A stretch of 64,000 bases of DNA from Glycomyces harbinensis (GTDB lineage Bacteria > Actinomycetota > Actinomycetes > Mycobacteriales > Micromonosporaceae), in contig NZ_FNAD01000009.1 in the NCBI RefSeq assembly GCF_900101745.1, positions 124,001 to 188,000 of the forward strand. The letters are read 5' to 3'. The notes under the pieces are model-generated. The model had not been told where the DNA came from, did no database searches, and saw only the letters and a list, made by a program, of their open reading frames with translations. Positions 8,133-16,684 of the stretch are shown piece after piece. Position 1 is the first letter of the stretch; the number at the start of each line of letters is the position of its first letter. The position numbers were made by a program, and so were the translations under genes.

Positions 8133-8272
8133 TGTCGAACTCCTTGCGGTCGTGGTGCGGCGCCGCGTCCGGCCGGGGTTGCCTGCGAACCCCGATCCGG
8201 TCGTTGCGGCGCCTGCGGCCGCAACGTTAACGCCGGAATGCCGAGCTTGTCACGCCCTGACGGGGAATCTCA

Positions 8273-8303
8273 AGAGTTTTAGTTGAAGATTTCATAAAAC
8301 TCT
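8273..8303. repeat. AT-rich inverted repeat
   Basis: AGAGTTTTA (8273-8281) and TAAAACTCT (8295-8303) form perfect 9-bp arms with a 13-base AT-rich loop, in otherwise GC-rich DNA between the Rieske gene and the 3' end of the acyl-CoA dehydrogenase gene. It may be a terminator for the latter or an operator for the former. Confidence 0.5.
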
Positions 8304-8348
8304 CAGCGACCTGATCGGCACTCAGGCACCACTGCTCGACCCGCGCCA

Positions 8349-9476
8349 CTACACCCCCAGCGACCGGGCGATGATCATCCGCTGCACCTCGTTGGTGCCC
8401 TCGCCGATCTCCAGGATCTTGCAGTCGCGCCACGCCCGCGCGACCGGCGTCTCGTTCATGAACCCGTAGCCGCCGAAGATCTGCGTGGCGTCCCGCGCGT
8501 TCTCGACCGCCGCCTGCGAGGCGTGCAGCTTCGCCAGCGCCGCATCGGCGCCGAACGGCTCGCCCGCATCGGCCCTCAGCGCCGCGTCCTGCCACGCCAG
8601 GCGCGAGGTGTGGGCCCGCAGCCGCATGTCGGCCAGCATGAACGCGATCGCCTGGTTCTGGGCGATCGGGCGCCCGAACGCCTCGCGCTCCTTCGCGTGG
8701 GCCACCGACTCGTCCAGGCACCCCTGCGCCGAACCGGTCGCGAGCGCGGCGATGGCGACGCGGCCGCCGTCCAGGAGCTCCAGGAACTGCACGAAGCCCC
8801 GCCCGCGCTGACCCATGAGGTTCGCCTCGGGGACGCGGCACGAGTCGAAGTAGACCGGGCGCGTGTCCGAGGCCCGCCAGCCCACTTTGGAGTACTCGGG
8901 GCCGACCTGGAGGCCGGGCGTGCCGGGCTCCACCGCGATGCAGGAGACCTCGCCGGGCCCGGTCTGGGCGGTGGCGATGATGAGGTCGGTCATCTCGGTG
9001 CCGGCGTTGGTGATGAAGCACTTGGCGCCGTCGATGACCCACTCGCCGTCCTCCAATCGCGCCTTGGTCTCGGTGTGCCCGGCGTCGGTGCCGCCGCCGG
9101 GCTCGGTGAGCGCGAACGCGACCAGGCCCTCCCCGGCGGCCAGGCGCGGTAGCCAGCGCTCCCGCTGCTCCTTCGTCCCGTAGCGGGCGATGCCCTCGGC
9201 GCCGAGGGTCACCGAGGCCTCGACGGTGACGGCCACGGAGGCGTCGACGCGGGCGATCTCCTCCAGGGCGAGGCCGAGCATGAACAGCCCCTGGCCGCTG
9301 CCGCCGTACTCCTCGGGAAGGGTGACCCCGAGGACGCCCAGCTTGCCCAGTTCGCGGACGAGGTCGATCGGGAACTCGCCCCGCTCGTAGAAGCCGCCGA
9401 TGACCGGCTTGATCTGCTCCTCGGCGAACTCGCGCACTGCTGCGGCGAACTCGGTCTGCTCGATGTCGAGTCTCAT
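8349..9476 (-). CDS. Acyl-CoA dehydrogenase (FadE type)
   Basis: FAD enzyme that introduces the alpha-beta double bond into acyl-CoA; 375 residues, normal length. Visible signatures are the FAD/substrate loop AFALTEPGGGTDAGHTET (about residues 116-133), CFITNAG, the QIFGGYGFMNE motif and the EIGEGTNEVQRMIIAR end, where the first Glu of the GEGTNE motif is the usual catalytic base. It lies 45 bases after the carboxylase beta gene on the same strand, so the two probably form an operon. The pairing of FadE with AccD is typical of branched-chain (leucine or related) acyl-CoA breakdown; the exact substrate is inference. Start ATG 9476. Confidence 0.93.
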   Translation of the reverse strand: MRLDIEQTEFAAAVREFAEEQIKPVIGGFYERGEFPIDLVRELGKLGVLGVTLPEEYGGSGQGLFMLGLALEEIARVDASVAVTVEASVTLGAEGIARYGTKEQRERWLPRLAAGEGLVAFALTEPGGGTDAGHTETKARLEDGEWVIDGAKCFITNAGTEMTDLIIATAQTGPGEVSCIAVEPGTPGLQVGPEYSKVGWRASDTRPVYFDSCRVPEANLMGQRGRGFVQFLELLDGGRVAIAALATGSAQGCLDESVAHAKEREAFGRPIAQNQAIAFMLADMRLRAHTSRLAWQDAALRADAGEPFGADAALAKLHASQAAVENARDATQIFGGYGFMNETPVARAWRDCKILEIGEGTNEVQRMIIARSLGV

Positions 9477-9521
9477 GGCTGCTCCCAGGTGTGGTACGGA
9501 TCGCAGGCGTCGCCGAGGCGG

Positions 9522-11045
9522 CTACACCGGTGTGATCGGGTGTCTGCGGTCGGAGAACCGGCGGTCCTTGTGGGTCAGCCGGCGGTAACGGGCGATGAGG
9601 TCATCGCGGAGTTCCTCGGGGGCGAGGACGTCGTCGACGACGAGTTCCCCTGCGAGCCTTCGCAGGTCGACGTCGGCTTCGTATTCGGCGCGGCGGTCGG
9701 CGACGAAGCGTTCGCGCTCCGCCGGATCTTCGATCGCGGCGATCTTGTTGGCGTACACGGCGTTGACGGCCGCCTCGGCGCCCATGACGGCGATCCGGGC
9801 GGTCGGCAGCGCGAGCACGGCGTCGGACCCGAACGCGGGCCCCGCCATCGCGTACAGGCCCGCGCCGTAGGCCTTGCGGACCACGACGCACAGCTTCGGG
9901 ACGGTGGCCTCGGCGACGGCGGCGATCATCTTGGCGCCGTGGCGGATGATGCCGCCGTGCTCGACGGCCGAGCCGACCATGAAGCCGGGGACGTCGGCGA
10001 GGAACAGCAGCGGCACGTTGAACGCGTCGCAGGTGTTCACGAAGCGGGCGGCCTTGTCCGCGGAGTCGGAGAACAGGACGCCGCCGCGCACCGCCGAGTT
10101 GTTGGCGACCAGGCCGACCGGGCGCCCGTCGAGGCGGGCGAACGCGGTGATGAGCTCCCCGGCCCACCGGGCCTGGACCTCCAGGACCGAGTCGCGGTCG
10201 ACCAGGCCGTCGAGGAACGCGTGCATGTCGAACGGGGCCGACTCGCTGGGCGGGACCACCGCGGCGAGGTCGACCGGCAGCGGCGGGCGGGCCGCGCGCA
10301 CCGGCGCGGGCTGGGTCCAGTTCGACGGCAGGTAGGAGAGCCAGCGGCGGACGTCGGCGATGGCCTCGTCCTCGTTGCGGCACAGGAAGTGGCCGACGCC
10401 GGACTGCTCGCAGTGGACGCGCGCGCCGCCCATCTCCTCCAGGGTCGTCTTCTCGCCGGTGACCATCTCGACCATGCGGGGGCTGCCGAGGTACATGGAG
10501 GCGTTGCCGTCGACCATGGCGACGATGTCGCAGAACGCGGGGATGTAGGCGCCGCCGGCGGCGGAGGGGCCGAAGAGCGCGCACGCCTGGGGGATGCGCC
10601 CGGAGGCGCGGACCTGCTCGTGGAAGATCCGGCCGGCCCCGCGGCGGCCGGGGAACAGCTGCACCTGGTCGGTGATGCGGGCGCCGGCGGAGTCGACGAG
10701 GTAGACGATCGGGTGCTGCTCGAGCTGGGCCGCCTCGATGGTGCGGATGATCTTCTCGACCGTGCGCGCGCCCCAGGACCCGGCCTTGACGGTGGAGTCG
10801 TTGGCGACCAGGCGGATCGGGCGGCCCTGGACGGTGGCGGTGCCGACCACGACGCCGTCGGCCGGCAGGGTCGGGTCGGGGTTGGCCCAGAGGGCGTCCT
10901 CGCGGAAGGAGTCGGGGTCGCACAGGCGCCTGATGCGCTCGCGGGCGTGGTACTTGCCCGCCGCGGCGGCGGCCTGGTGGTACTTCTCGGCCCCGCCGCG
11001 CTCGATCCGCGCGCGCTCGGCCGGGTAGTGCCCGCTGAAGTCCAC
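9522..11045 (-). CDS. Acyl-CoA carboxylase beta subunit (carboxyltransferase)
   Basis: Transfers carboxyl from carboxybiotin to an acyl-CoA. 507 residues from GTG 11045, chosen because GAGGAG sits at the right distance upstream and the protein then starts at the conserved region; the open frame runs 87 codons further without support. Both crotonase-like halves are present: VDSAGARITDQVQLFPGR and GPSAAGGAYIPAFCD in the N-half, and VPLLFLADVPGFMVG and KAYGAGLYAMAG in the C-half. The biotin-carboxylase/biotin carrier subunit is not in the window. A perfect 18-bp palindrome lies 30 bases upstream, so a TetR-type repressor probably controls the gene. Likely acts with the FadE gene downstream in methylcrotonyl-, geranyl- or propionyl-CoA metabolism. 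Confidence 0.92.
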   Translation of the reverse strand: MDFSGHYPAERARIERGGAEKYHQAAAAAGKYHARERIRRLCDPDSFREDALWANPDPTLPADGVVVGTATVQGRPIRLVANDSTVKAGSWGARTVEKIIRTIEAAQLEQHPIVYLVDSAGARITDQVQLFPGRRGAGRIFHEQVRASGRIPQACALFGPSAAGGAYIPAFCDIVAMVDGNASMYLGSPRMVEMVTGEKTTLEEMGGARVHCEQSGVGHFLCRNEDEAIADVRRWLSYLPSNWTQPAPVRAARPPLPVDLAAVVPPSESAPFDMHAFLDGLVDRDSVLEVQARWAGELITAFARLDGRPVGLVANNSAVRGGVLFSDSADKAARFVNTCDAFNVPLLFLADVPGFMVGSAVEHGGIIRHGAKMIAAVAEATVPKLCVVVRKAYGAGLYAMAGPAFGSDAVLALPTARIAVMGAEAAVNAVYANKIAAIEDPAERERFVADRRAEYEADVDLRRLAGELVVDDVLAPEELRDDLIARYRRLTHKDRRFSDRRHPITPV

Positions 11046-11074
11046 GGAACCGCTCCTCCTCGACGACCCAAGTC

Positions 11075-11092
11075 CCTTAACGATCGTTAAGG
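11075..11092. promoter_or_regulatory. Perfect palindromic operator upstream of carboxylase-dehydrogenase operon
   Basis: CCTTAACGATCGTTAAGG, an 18-bp perfect dyad, 30 bases before the GTG start at 11045. Such AT-flanked palindromes are typical of TetR-family regulators of acyl-CoA catabolic operons; no TetR gene is in the window. Confidence 0.65.
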
Positions 11093-11378
11093 CAATGCAA
11101 TCCTGGCATGTGGGAACCCCCCGTGTCAACGCTTCGCACGACCCCGCCCGGCCGCGCCCGAAACCATGTCGCACCCCCGCGCCATCGTTGATTCGGGGGC
11201 GCCCGCGAACGCCCGATTTGCCCCGGACCCTCCGTTCACCTTCCCGCGCCGCCCCTGGCCCGTGCCCGGACCGTCCCGATCGCACCCGGCCCCCGCCTTC
11301 CCGCAACCCGGCCGCATTAGGCTCGAAGTCGCCTCCTCACCGCCAACCGCGGGCACACCCACCGCCACCCGGAGACCC
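11093..11378. other. Divergent spacer between carboxylase and acyltransferase genes
   Basis: Together with 11046-11092 this is a 333-base gene-free stretch. Apart from the palindrome at 11075-11092 I see no hairpin, repeat or RNA gene in it; reading frames that cross it have no ribosome binding site and poor codon use. Confidence 0.5.
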
Positions 11379-13475
11379 ATGAGCGCCACCGCCACCCCGG
11401 CCGACACCGCGGCCCCCGCCGCCGCGCCCGCCGCGCGGGCGCCGCGCCTGCGCGAGATCGACGGCCTCCGCGGCCTCGCCATCGCCGTCATCGCCGTCTA
11501 CCACATCTGGTTCGACCGCGTCTCCGGCGGCGTCGACGTCTTCCTCCTGCTCTCCGGCTTCTTCATCACCGCGAGCCTCCTGCGCACCGTCGAGAAGACC
11601 GCCACCCCCGAACGCGCCGGCTCGGTCGCGCCCCTCGCCTTCGCCGCCCGCATCGTCCGCCGCATCTTCCCGCCCGCGCTCGTCGTCGCCGCGGCCACCG
11701 TGCTCATGACCGTCATCTGGCTGCCGCGCGCCACCTGGAACCAGCAGCTCGGCGACATCCTCGCCACCGCCCTCTACTACGGCAACTGGCACCTCGCGCT
11801 CAACTCCGTCGACTACCTCTCCTCCAACAACGGCGCCAGCATCGTCCAGCACTACTGGTCCATGGGCATCCAGGCCCAGTTCTACGTGCTGTGGCCGATC
11901 CTCATCGGCGCCTCGGCGTGGCTCGCCCACCGCGCGGGGCGGGGCTGCCGCCGCGTCCTCGCGGTCGCGCTGGCCGCGGTCTTCGCCGCCTCGTTCGCCT
12001 TCGCGCTGTGGGAGACCGCGGAAAACCAGGCCTTCGCCTACTTCGACCTGCGCGCCCGCCTGTGGCAGTTCGCCGCCGGCGGCCTGCTCGCGGTGGCCCT
12101 GCCGCGCCTGCAGACCGCGTTCGCGGGCCCGGACGCGCCGCAGCGCCGCGTCCTCGCGGCCGCGCTCGGCTGGGCCGGGGTCGCCGTCCTCCTCGGGGCC
12201 GGCTTCTTCCTCGAGAGCACCCAGTTCCCCGGGCTCGCCGCGCTCTGGCCCGTCGGCGGCGCCTGCGCCGTCGTCATCGCCGCCTCGCTGAGTCCCGGCA
12301 CCGGCGCCGGGCACCTGCTCAACGCGCGCCCGGTCCAATGGCTCGGCGACCTCTCCTACACGCTCTACCTGTGGCACTGGCCGGTCCTCATCTGCTACCT
12401 CACCGCCACCGGCCGCGACACCGCCACGCTCATGGGCGGCCTCGGCGTCCTCGCCGCCGCGACCCTCCTCGCCTGGGCCACCCGCTGGGCCCTGGAGCAG
12501 CGCCTGCCCGCGACGGGACTGGGCCAGCGCACCAAGCGCGGCGCCTTCGCGCTCGGCGCGGCCTGCCTGGCCCTCGTGCTCGCCTCCTACGCGGCCCTGA
12601 CCTGGTACGTCTCCTTCGAGCGCGACCGCCTCGCCGAAGCCGCGTCCGACGCCTCGCGGTACCCGGGCGCGGCCGCCCTCGCCGAAGGCCTCGACGTCCC
12701 CGAAGCGGACTTCACGCCCTCCACGCTCGACGCCGCCGAGGACTACGACCCGGCCCTGTCGGGCCGGTGCAACCAGACCATGGAGGGCTACGAGCCCGTC
12801 CGGTGCGACTTCGGCGCAGAGGAGTCCGAGGCCGCCGCCACCGTCGTCATGTACGGCGGCTCCAAGATCTGGCAGTGGCTCCCGGCCGTGCTCGAAGCCG
12901 CCGAAGCCCAGGACTGGCACGTCATCGCCTACACCAAGAACGCCTGCATCATCGAGACCGGCCAGGAGGACCTCGGCGAGGAGCGCTACCGCTCCTGCGC
13001 GGCGTGGAACGACGCCGTCGTCGCCGAGATCGACCGCATCGGCCCCGAACTGGTCTTCACGTACGGCTCGCGCGTCGGCTACGAGGCCTACGAGACCTTC
13101 CCCGACTACACCGACCGCTACGAGCAGCTGCTCGCCACCGGCGCCGCCGTCGTCGCGATCCGCGACACCCCGAGCCCGCGCTTCGACATCCCCCTGTGCG
13201 TGGACCTCAACGGCGCGGGCGCCGCCGAATGCGCCGTGGACCGGTCCTCCTACTACGAGGAGGGCGCCTTCGCGTCCCTGGAGGTCCCCGAGGGCGTGCG
13301 CAAGGTCGACCTCACCGACTACATCTGCGGGCCCCGCTCCTGCGAGCCGGTGGTCGGCAACGTCCTGGTCTACCGCGACGACGCCCACCTCACGAACACG
13401 TACGCCGCGACGCTCGGCCCCTACCTCGAGGCCGAGCTCGCCGCCGCCCTCGCCGCCCGCACCGGGGCCGGGTAG
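11379..13475 (+). CDS. OafA/YrhL-type membrane acyltransferase with C-terminal SGNH domain
   Basis: 698-residue envelope protein thought to O-acetylate cell-surface polymers. Residues about 25-420 form the ten-helix acyltransferase-3 domain: LREIDGLRGLAIAVIAVYH carries the conserved Arg and the catalytic His, and GGVDVFLLLSGFFIT follows. Another helix near 400-420 leads to an extracellular SGNH domain. Its Ser block reads YGGSKIWQWLP (S495), where most relatives have GDSH; the Asp/His pair is DDAHLTNTYA (D667, H670). ATG 11379 has GGAG eight bases before it; the frame is open upstream to 11166 without support. Possible target: peptidoglycan or teichoic/teichuronic polymers. Confidence 0.9.
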   Translation: MSATATPADTAAPAAAPAARAPRLREIDGLRGLAIAVIAVYHIWFDRVSGGVDVFLLLSGFFITASLLRTVEKTATPERAGSVAPLAFAARIVRRIFPPALVVAAATVLMTVIWLPRATWNQQLGDILATALYYGNWHLALNSVDYLSSNNGASIVQHYWSMGIQAQFYVLWPILIGASAWLAHRAGRGCRRVLAVALAAVFAASFAFALWETAENQAFAYFDLRARLWQFAAGGLLAVALPRLQTAFAGPDAPQRRVLAAALGWAGVAVLLGAGFFLESTQFPGLAALWPVGGACAVVIAASLSPGTGAGHLLNARPVQWLGDLSYTLYLWHWPVLICYLTATGRDTATLMGGLGVLAAATLLAWATRWALEQRLPATGLGQRTKRGAFALGAACLALVLASYAALTWYVSFERDRLAEAASDASRYPGAAALAEGLDVPEADFTPSTLDAAEDYDPALSGRCNQTMEGYEPVRCDFGAEESEAAATVVMYGGSKIWQWLPAVLEAAEAQDWHVIAYTKNACIIETGQEDLGEERYRSCAAWNDAVVAEIDRIGPELVFTYGSRVGYEAYETFPDYTDRYEQLLATGAAVVAIRDTPSPRFDIPLCVDLNGAGAAECAVDRSSYYEEGAFASLEVPEGVRKVDLTDYICGPRSCEPVVGNVLVYRDDAHLTNTYAATLGPYLEAELAAALAARTGAG

Positions 13476-13477
13476 CG

Positions 13478-13508
13478 GGACGGCCCGGCTCGATGAGCCG
13501 GGCCGTCC
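13478..13508. terminator. Bidirectional terminator
   Basis: Perfect 14-bp arms 13478-13491 and 13495-13508 with a three-base loop, between the convergent acyltransferase and deoD genes. Confidence 0.8.
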
Positions 13509-13518
13509 GTTCCGCGCC

Positions 13519-14226
13519 TTAAGCGGCGACCGCGTCCAGGGCGATCTCGACCATCTCGGAGAAGGACTCCTGGCGGTCGGCCGCGGGCAGCTCGGTGCCC
13601 TTGAGGATGTGGTCGGAGATCGTGCACAGCGCCAGCGCGCGGGCCTTGAACTTCGCCGCGATCGTGTAGATCGCCGCGGCCTCCATCTCGATCGCGAGGA
13701 TGCCGTAGTCGGCGAGCTTCGCCTCGACCTCGGGCGCGTCGGTGTAGAACGTGTCCGAGGAGTACAGCTGGCCCACGTGCAGGTTGATCCCGCGCGCGGC
13801 CGCGGCGTCCACCGAGGCGCGCAGCAGGTCGAAGTCCGCGACCGGCGCGTAGTCGACCACGCCGTTGAAGCGGATGCGGTTCATCGAGGAGTTCGTGGAG
13901 GCGCCGATGCCCGCGACCACGTCGCGCAGCTCGATCCGGTCGTGGATCGCCCCGGCCGACCCGACCCGCAGCACCGTCTTGACGCCGTACACGTCGAGGA
14001 GCTCGTGCGTGTAGATCGACGCCGACGGCTGCCCCATCCCGGTGCCCTGGACTGACACGCGCTTGCCCTTGTAGGTGCCGGTGAAGCCGAACATGTTCCG
14101 GACCTCGGTGTAGCACGTGGCGTCCTGCAGGAAGTTCTCGGCGATCCACTTCGCACGCAGGGGGTCCCCCGGGAGGAGGACGCTCTCGGCGATGTCGCCC
14201 GGCGCAGCGGAGATGTGTGCAGTCAT
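13519..14226 (-). CDS. deoD: Purine nucleoside phosphorylase, DeoD type
   Basis: Phosphorolysis of purine (deoxy)nucleosides to base and (deoxy)ribose-1-phosphate in the cytoplasm; 235 residues, the normal size of the hexameric bacterial enzyme. Diagnostic segments: VLLPGDPLRAKWIAENFL at residues about 16-33, GKRVSVQGTGMGQPSASIYT, the phosphate-site LRVGSAGAI, and IEMEAAAIYTIA with the ribose-binding MEAA. The catalytic Asp is in TISDHILKG. Start ATG 14226 with GAGAAG about ten bases upstream. Stands alone; salvage of nucleosides is the likely role. Confidence 0.95.
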   Translation of the reverse strand: MTAHISAAPGDIAESVLLPGDPLRAKWIAENFLQDATCYTEVRNMFGFTGTYKGKRVSVQGTGMGQPSASIYTHELLDVYGVKTVLRVGSAGAIHDRIELRDVVAGIGASTNSSMNRIRFNGVVDYAPVADFDLLRASVDAAAARGINLHVGQLYSSDTFYTDAPEVEAKLADYGILAIEMEAAAIYTIAAKFKARALALCTISDHILKGTELPAADRQESFSEMVEIALDAVAA

Positions 14227-14334
14227 GACGCCAGCTTCTCATAAACATCCCATGAATTTGCGGGGACCGTCTGTGAGGTGGATCGCCGGATCCCGGCTGC
14301 GGTTCCGCAACCGGGGTCCGGTAATCTTCTCGGC

Positions 14335-14425
14335 GGTGGCGTGTCCGAGCGGCCGAAGGAGCTCGCCTCGAAAGCGAGTGTTGGGTAACCCTCAACCGTG
14401 GGTTCAAATCCCACCGCCACCGCCA
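14335..14425 (+). tRNA. tRNA-Ser(CGA)
   Basis: Complete class II tRNA with long variable arm. Acceptor GGTGGCG pairs with CGCCACC, discriminator G, and the CCA end is encoded (14423-14425). The anticodon loop CTCGAAA between stems CTCGC/GCGAG gives anticodon CGA, reading the serine codon TCG. T-arm GTGGG-TTCAAAT-CCCAC. A TAATCT -10 box at 14322-14327 lies seven bases before the 5' end. Confidence 0.97.
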
Positions 14426-14435
14426 GTCAAGGCCA

Positions 14436-14463
14436 ACGCCGGGTCCGATATCGGGCCCGGCGT
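14436..14463 (+). terminator. Terminator of tRNA-Ser
   Basis: Arms 14436-14448 and 14451-14463 (13 bp including one G-T pair) just after the tRNA. Confidence 0.55.
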
Positions 14464-14601
14464 TCGCCGTTCCTGGCGGCCTGCGGCTAATCTGTCGGGA
14501 CCGCGGATCCGGAACGCCGGCACGTCCCGAACGCCGCCGGCGACACGACGACAGTGCGAGCGGGCGCGACAGCGCCGACGGTATGAGAAGGACGGGCAGC
14601 G

Positions 14602-15537
14602 GTGAGTCGATCCTCCACGGGCGCGAAGGTCTACAGCGCGGCCGTCATCGTCCTGTCGCTCCTGCTGGCGACGATCCTGCTCCTGCACCGGTTCATCCCC
14701 AACCGCTGGTTCAACCTCGGCAGCCTCGCCGAGACGTTCCTGCCCTGGTTCGGCCTGGCCGTCCCGGTCCTGGTGCTCCTGGCCGCGATCCGCCGCAGGC
14801 CCCTCGCGATCGTCTGCGCCCTGCTGCCGGGCCTGGTGTGGTTCCAGATGTACGCCGGCGCCTTCGCCGACAAGCACGTCGGCGAGGGCGACTTCCGCGT
14901 CGTCGCCCACAACGTCAACGCCGAGAACACCGACACCGAGGGCACCGCGGCCGCGCTCCTGGCCGCCGAACCCGACATCATCGTCCTCGTCGAGCTCACC
15001 GAGGACCAGCGCCTCGCCTGGGGCGACCTCCTGGACGGGCAGTACGAGTACTCGGTCGCCTACGGCACCGTGGCCCTGTGGTCGTCCTACCCGGTCGTCG
15101 ACTCGAACGAGGTGGACCTCGACCTCGGCTGGGCCCGGGCGTTCCGCGCCGCGGTCGAGATCGAAGGCGAGCAGGTCGCGTTCTACGTCGCCCACCTCCT
15201 GTCGGTGCGCGTGAACGCCGAGGGCTTCACCTCCGCGCAGCGCAACGAGACCGCCGAACTCCTCGCCGAGGCCATCGCCGACGAGCCGCTCGACAAGGTC
15301 ATCCTGGCCGGAGACCTCAACGGGACCGTCCAGGACCGGGCCCTCGCGCCCATCACCTACCAGCTGGAGTCGGCCCAGGCCGCGGCCGGGAAGGGCTTCG
15401 GCTTCACCTGGCCCGCCGAGTCCCCGATGGCCCGGATCGACCAGGTCCTGTTCCGGGGCCTGGAGGCCACGGGCTCGGACGTGCTCGACGCGACCGCCTC
15501 CGACCACCGCCCGGTGCTCGCCGACTTCTCCTTCTGA
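14602..15537 (+). CDS. Membrane-anchored endonuclease/exonuclease/phosphatase-fold protein
   Basis: 311 residues. Three hydrophobic helices lie in the first ~90 residues, then an exported or cytoplasm-facing EEP-fold domain from DFRVVAHNVNAENTD. The catalytic elements are the N of HNVNA, the Glu of VLVELTE, VILAGDLNG (Asp/Asn) and the C-terminal SDHRPVLADF (Asp-His). This layout is common in actinobacteria and called YafD/EEP domain protein; the substrate (nucleic acid, lipid or phosphoester) is unknown. GTG 14602 follows AAGGA at a proper distance. It is downstream of tRNA-Ser and upstream of an ABC ATPase gene 109 bases away. Confidence 0.85.
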   Translation: MSRSSTGAKVYSAAVIVLSLLLATILLLHRFIPNRWFNLGSLAETFLPWFGLAVPVLVLLAAIRRRPLAIVCALLPGLVWFQMYAGAFADKHVGEGDFRVVAHNVNAENTDTEGTAAALLAAEPDIIVLVELTEDQRLAWGDLLDGQYEYSVAYGTVALWSSYPVVDSNEVDLDLGWARAFRAAVEIEGEQVAFYVAHLLSVRVNAEGFTSAQRNETAELLAEAIADEPLDKVILAGDLNGTVQDRALAPITYQLESAQAAAGKGFGFTWPAESPMARIDQVLFRGLEATGSDVLDATASDHRPVLADFSF

Positions 15538-15646
15538 CCCCCGCCGCGGACCGCTCGGCCGTACCGTGCAGGCGCCGCGCGCACATCGCGCCGTACCGTC
15601 CGCCCTGCCGTGCAACCCCGGGCGGCGCCTCGGGCGTCTTGGAGAC

Positions 15647-16465
15647 GTGACCGAAGACGACGCCACCATCATCCTGCCGACCGTGACCGACCGGCCCGCG
15701 GCAGGCGGCATCCTCGACGACAGCGCCATCGACGCGACCGCGGTGTTCGCGCGCGTCGGCGATGTCGAGGACGTCAAGCACGCCCTGATCGAGCTCGACG
15801 GGGTGGGCATGACCTACCCCGGCCCGCCGCCGGTCGAGGCCCTCAAGCCGGTGGTGCTGCGCGTCGAGGACGGCGAGTACGTCGCGATCGTGGGCCCGTC
15901 GGGCTCGGGCAAGTCGACGCTGCTGAACCTGCTGGGCCTCCTGGACGCCCCGACCGAGGGCACCTACTGGCTCGACGGGCACGACACGTCGAAGATGAAG
16001 GAGGCCACGCGCACGCAGCTGCGGGCCGACAAGATCGGGTTCATCTTCCAGGCCTTCCACCTCATGGCGCACCGCACCGCGACGGAGAACGTCGCGATGT
16101 CGCTGGTGTACCAGGGGATCGGGCGCCGCAGGCGGCGCCAGATCGCGCGCGAGAAGCTCGAACTGGTCGGCCTCGGCCACCGCCTGGACGCGCTCCCGAC
16201 GACGCTCTCGGGCGGCGAGCGCCAGCGCGTGGCGATCGCCCGGGCGCTCGCGGCCGACCCGAGCCTGCTGCTGTGCGACGAGCCCACCGGCAACCTGGAC
16301 TCGAAGACGGCCGACTCGATCATGGCGACGCTCGACGAGCTCCACGCGCAGGGTCTGACGATCCTGATGATCACCCACGACCACGACGTGGCCGAGAGAG
16401 CCGAGCGCGCGGTGACGATCCGCGACGGCCAACTGCGCGAAGGCAACCACCTCGCCGAGCACTGA
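15647..16465 (+). CDS. MacB/LolD-type ABC transporter ATPase, without an adjacent permease
   Basis: 272 residues from GTG 15647 (the frame is open further upstream, but conserved sequence begins here). Walker A IVGPSGSGKSTLLNLLG, Q-loop FIFQAFHLM, signature LSGGERQRVAIARAL, Walker B LLLCDEPTGNLDS and H-loop MITHDHDVA are all intact, so it should hydrolyse ATP. The subfamily pairs with FtsX-like permeases in lipoprotein or peptide export, yet none is next to it. The first ~45 residues precede the ABC domain and carry DDATIILP, a motif repeated in the next gene. It may serve a distant permease. Confidence 0.88.
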   Translation: MTEDDATIILPTVTDRPAAGGILDDSAIDATAVFARVGDVEDVKHALIELDGVGMTYPGPPPVEALKPVVLRVEDGEYVAIVGPSGSGKSTLLNLLGLLDAPTEGTYWLDGHDTSKMKEATRTQLRADKIGFIFQAFHLMAHRTATENVAMSLVYQGIGRRRRRQIAREKLELVGLGHRLDALPTTLSGGERQRVAIARALAADPSLLLCDEPTGNLDSKTADSIMATLDELHAQGLTILMITHDHDVAERAERAVTIRDGQLREGNHLAEH

Positions 16466-16684
16466 TCGCCGCACCGGACGGCCCCGGAACGCCCTGGAGT
16501 GACCCCGGAAGGTCTCGGCACGACCCCGGGCAGTCCCGGGGCGATCCCGGGCCGCCTCCAGATCACCTGCACGGCTTGAAGACGGTCCCCGACCGTTGCC
16601 CGCGCCTCAGCGGGCCGAGGCCCGCCGGACGCGGTCAGGCTGCTGATCGGCGTCGGCGATCACCATGCCGCGCAACCGCTCCGG
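16466..16684. other. Convergent spacer with degenerate GACCCCGG repeats
   Basis: 219 bases without a credible gene between the ABC ATPase and the acyltransferase. Around 16498-16555 the phrase GACCCCGG or GATCCCGGG recurs about every 18-20 bases, able to fold into weak hairpins; no clear terminator. Confidence 0.35.

Noticed and set aside
9522..11306. Longer carboxylase beta protein starting at 11306
   Set aside because: The extra 87 residues are Arg/Gly-rich spacer crossing the palindrome; GTG 11045 has a GAGGAG site and fits the family.
16498..16560. CRISPR-like or minisatellite repeat
   Set aside because: GACCCCGG phrases are short, imperfect and irregular, with no spacer structure.
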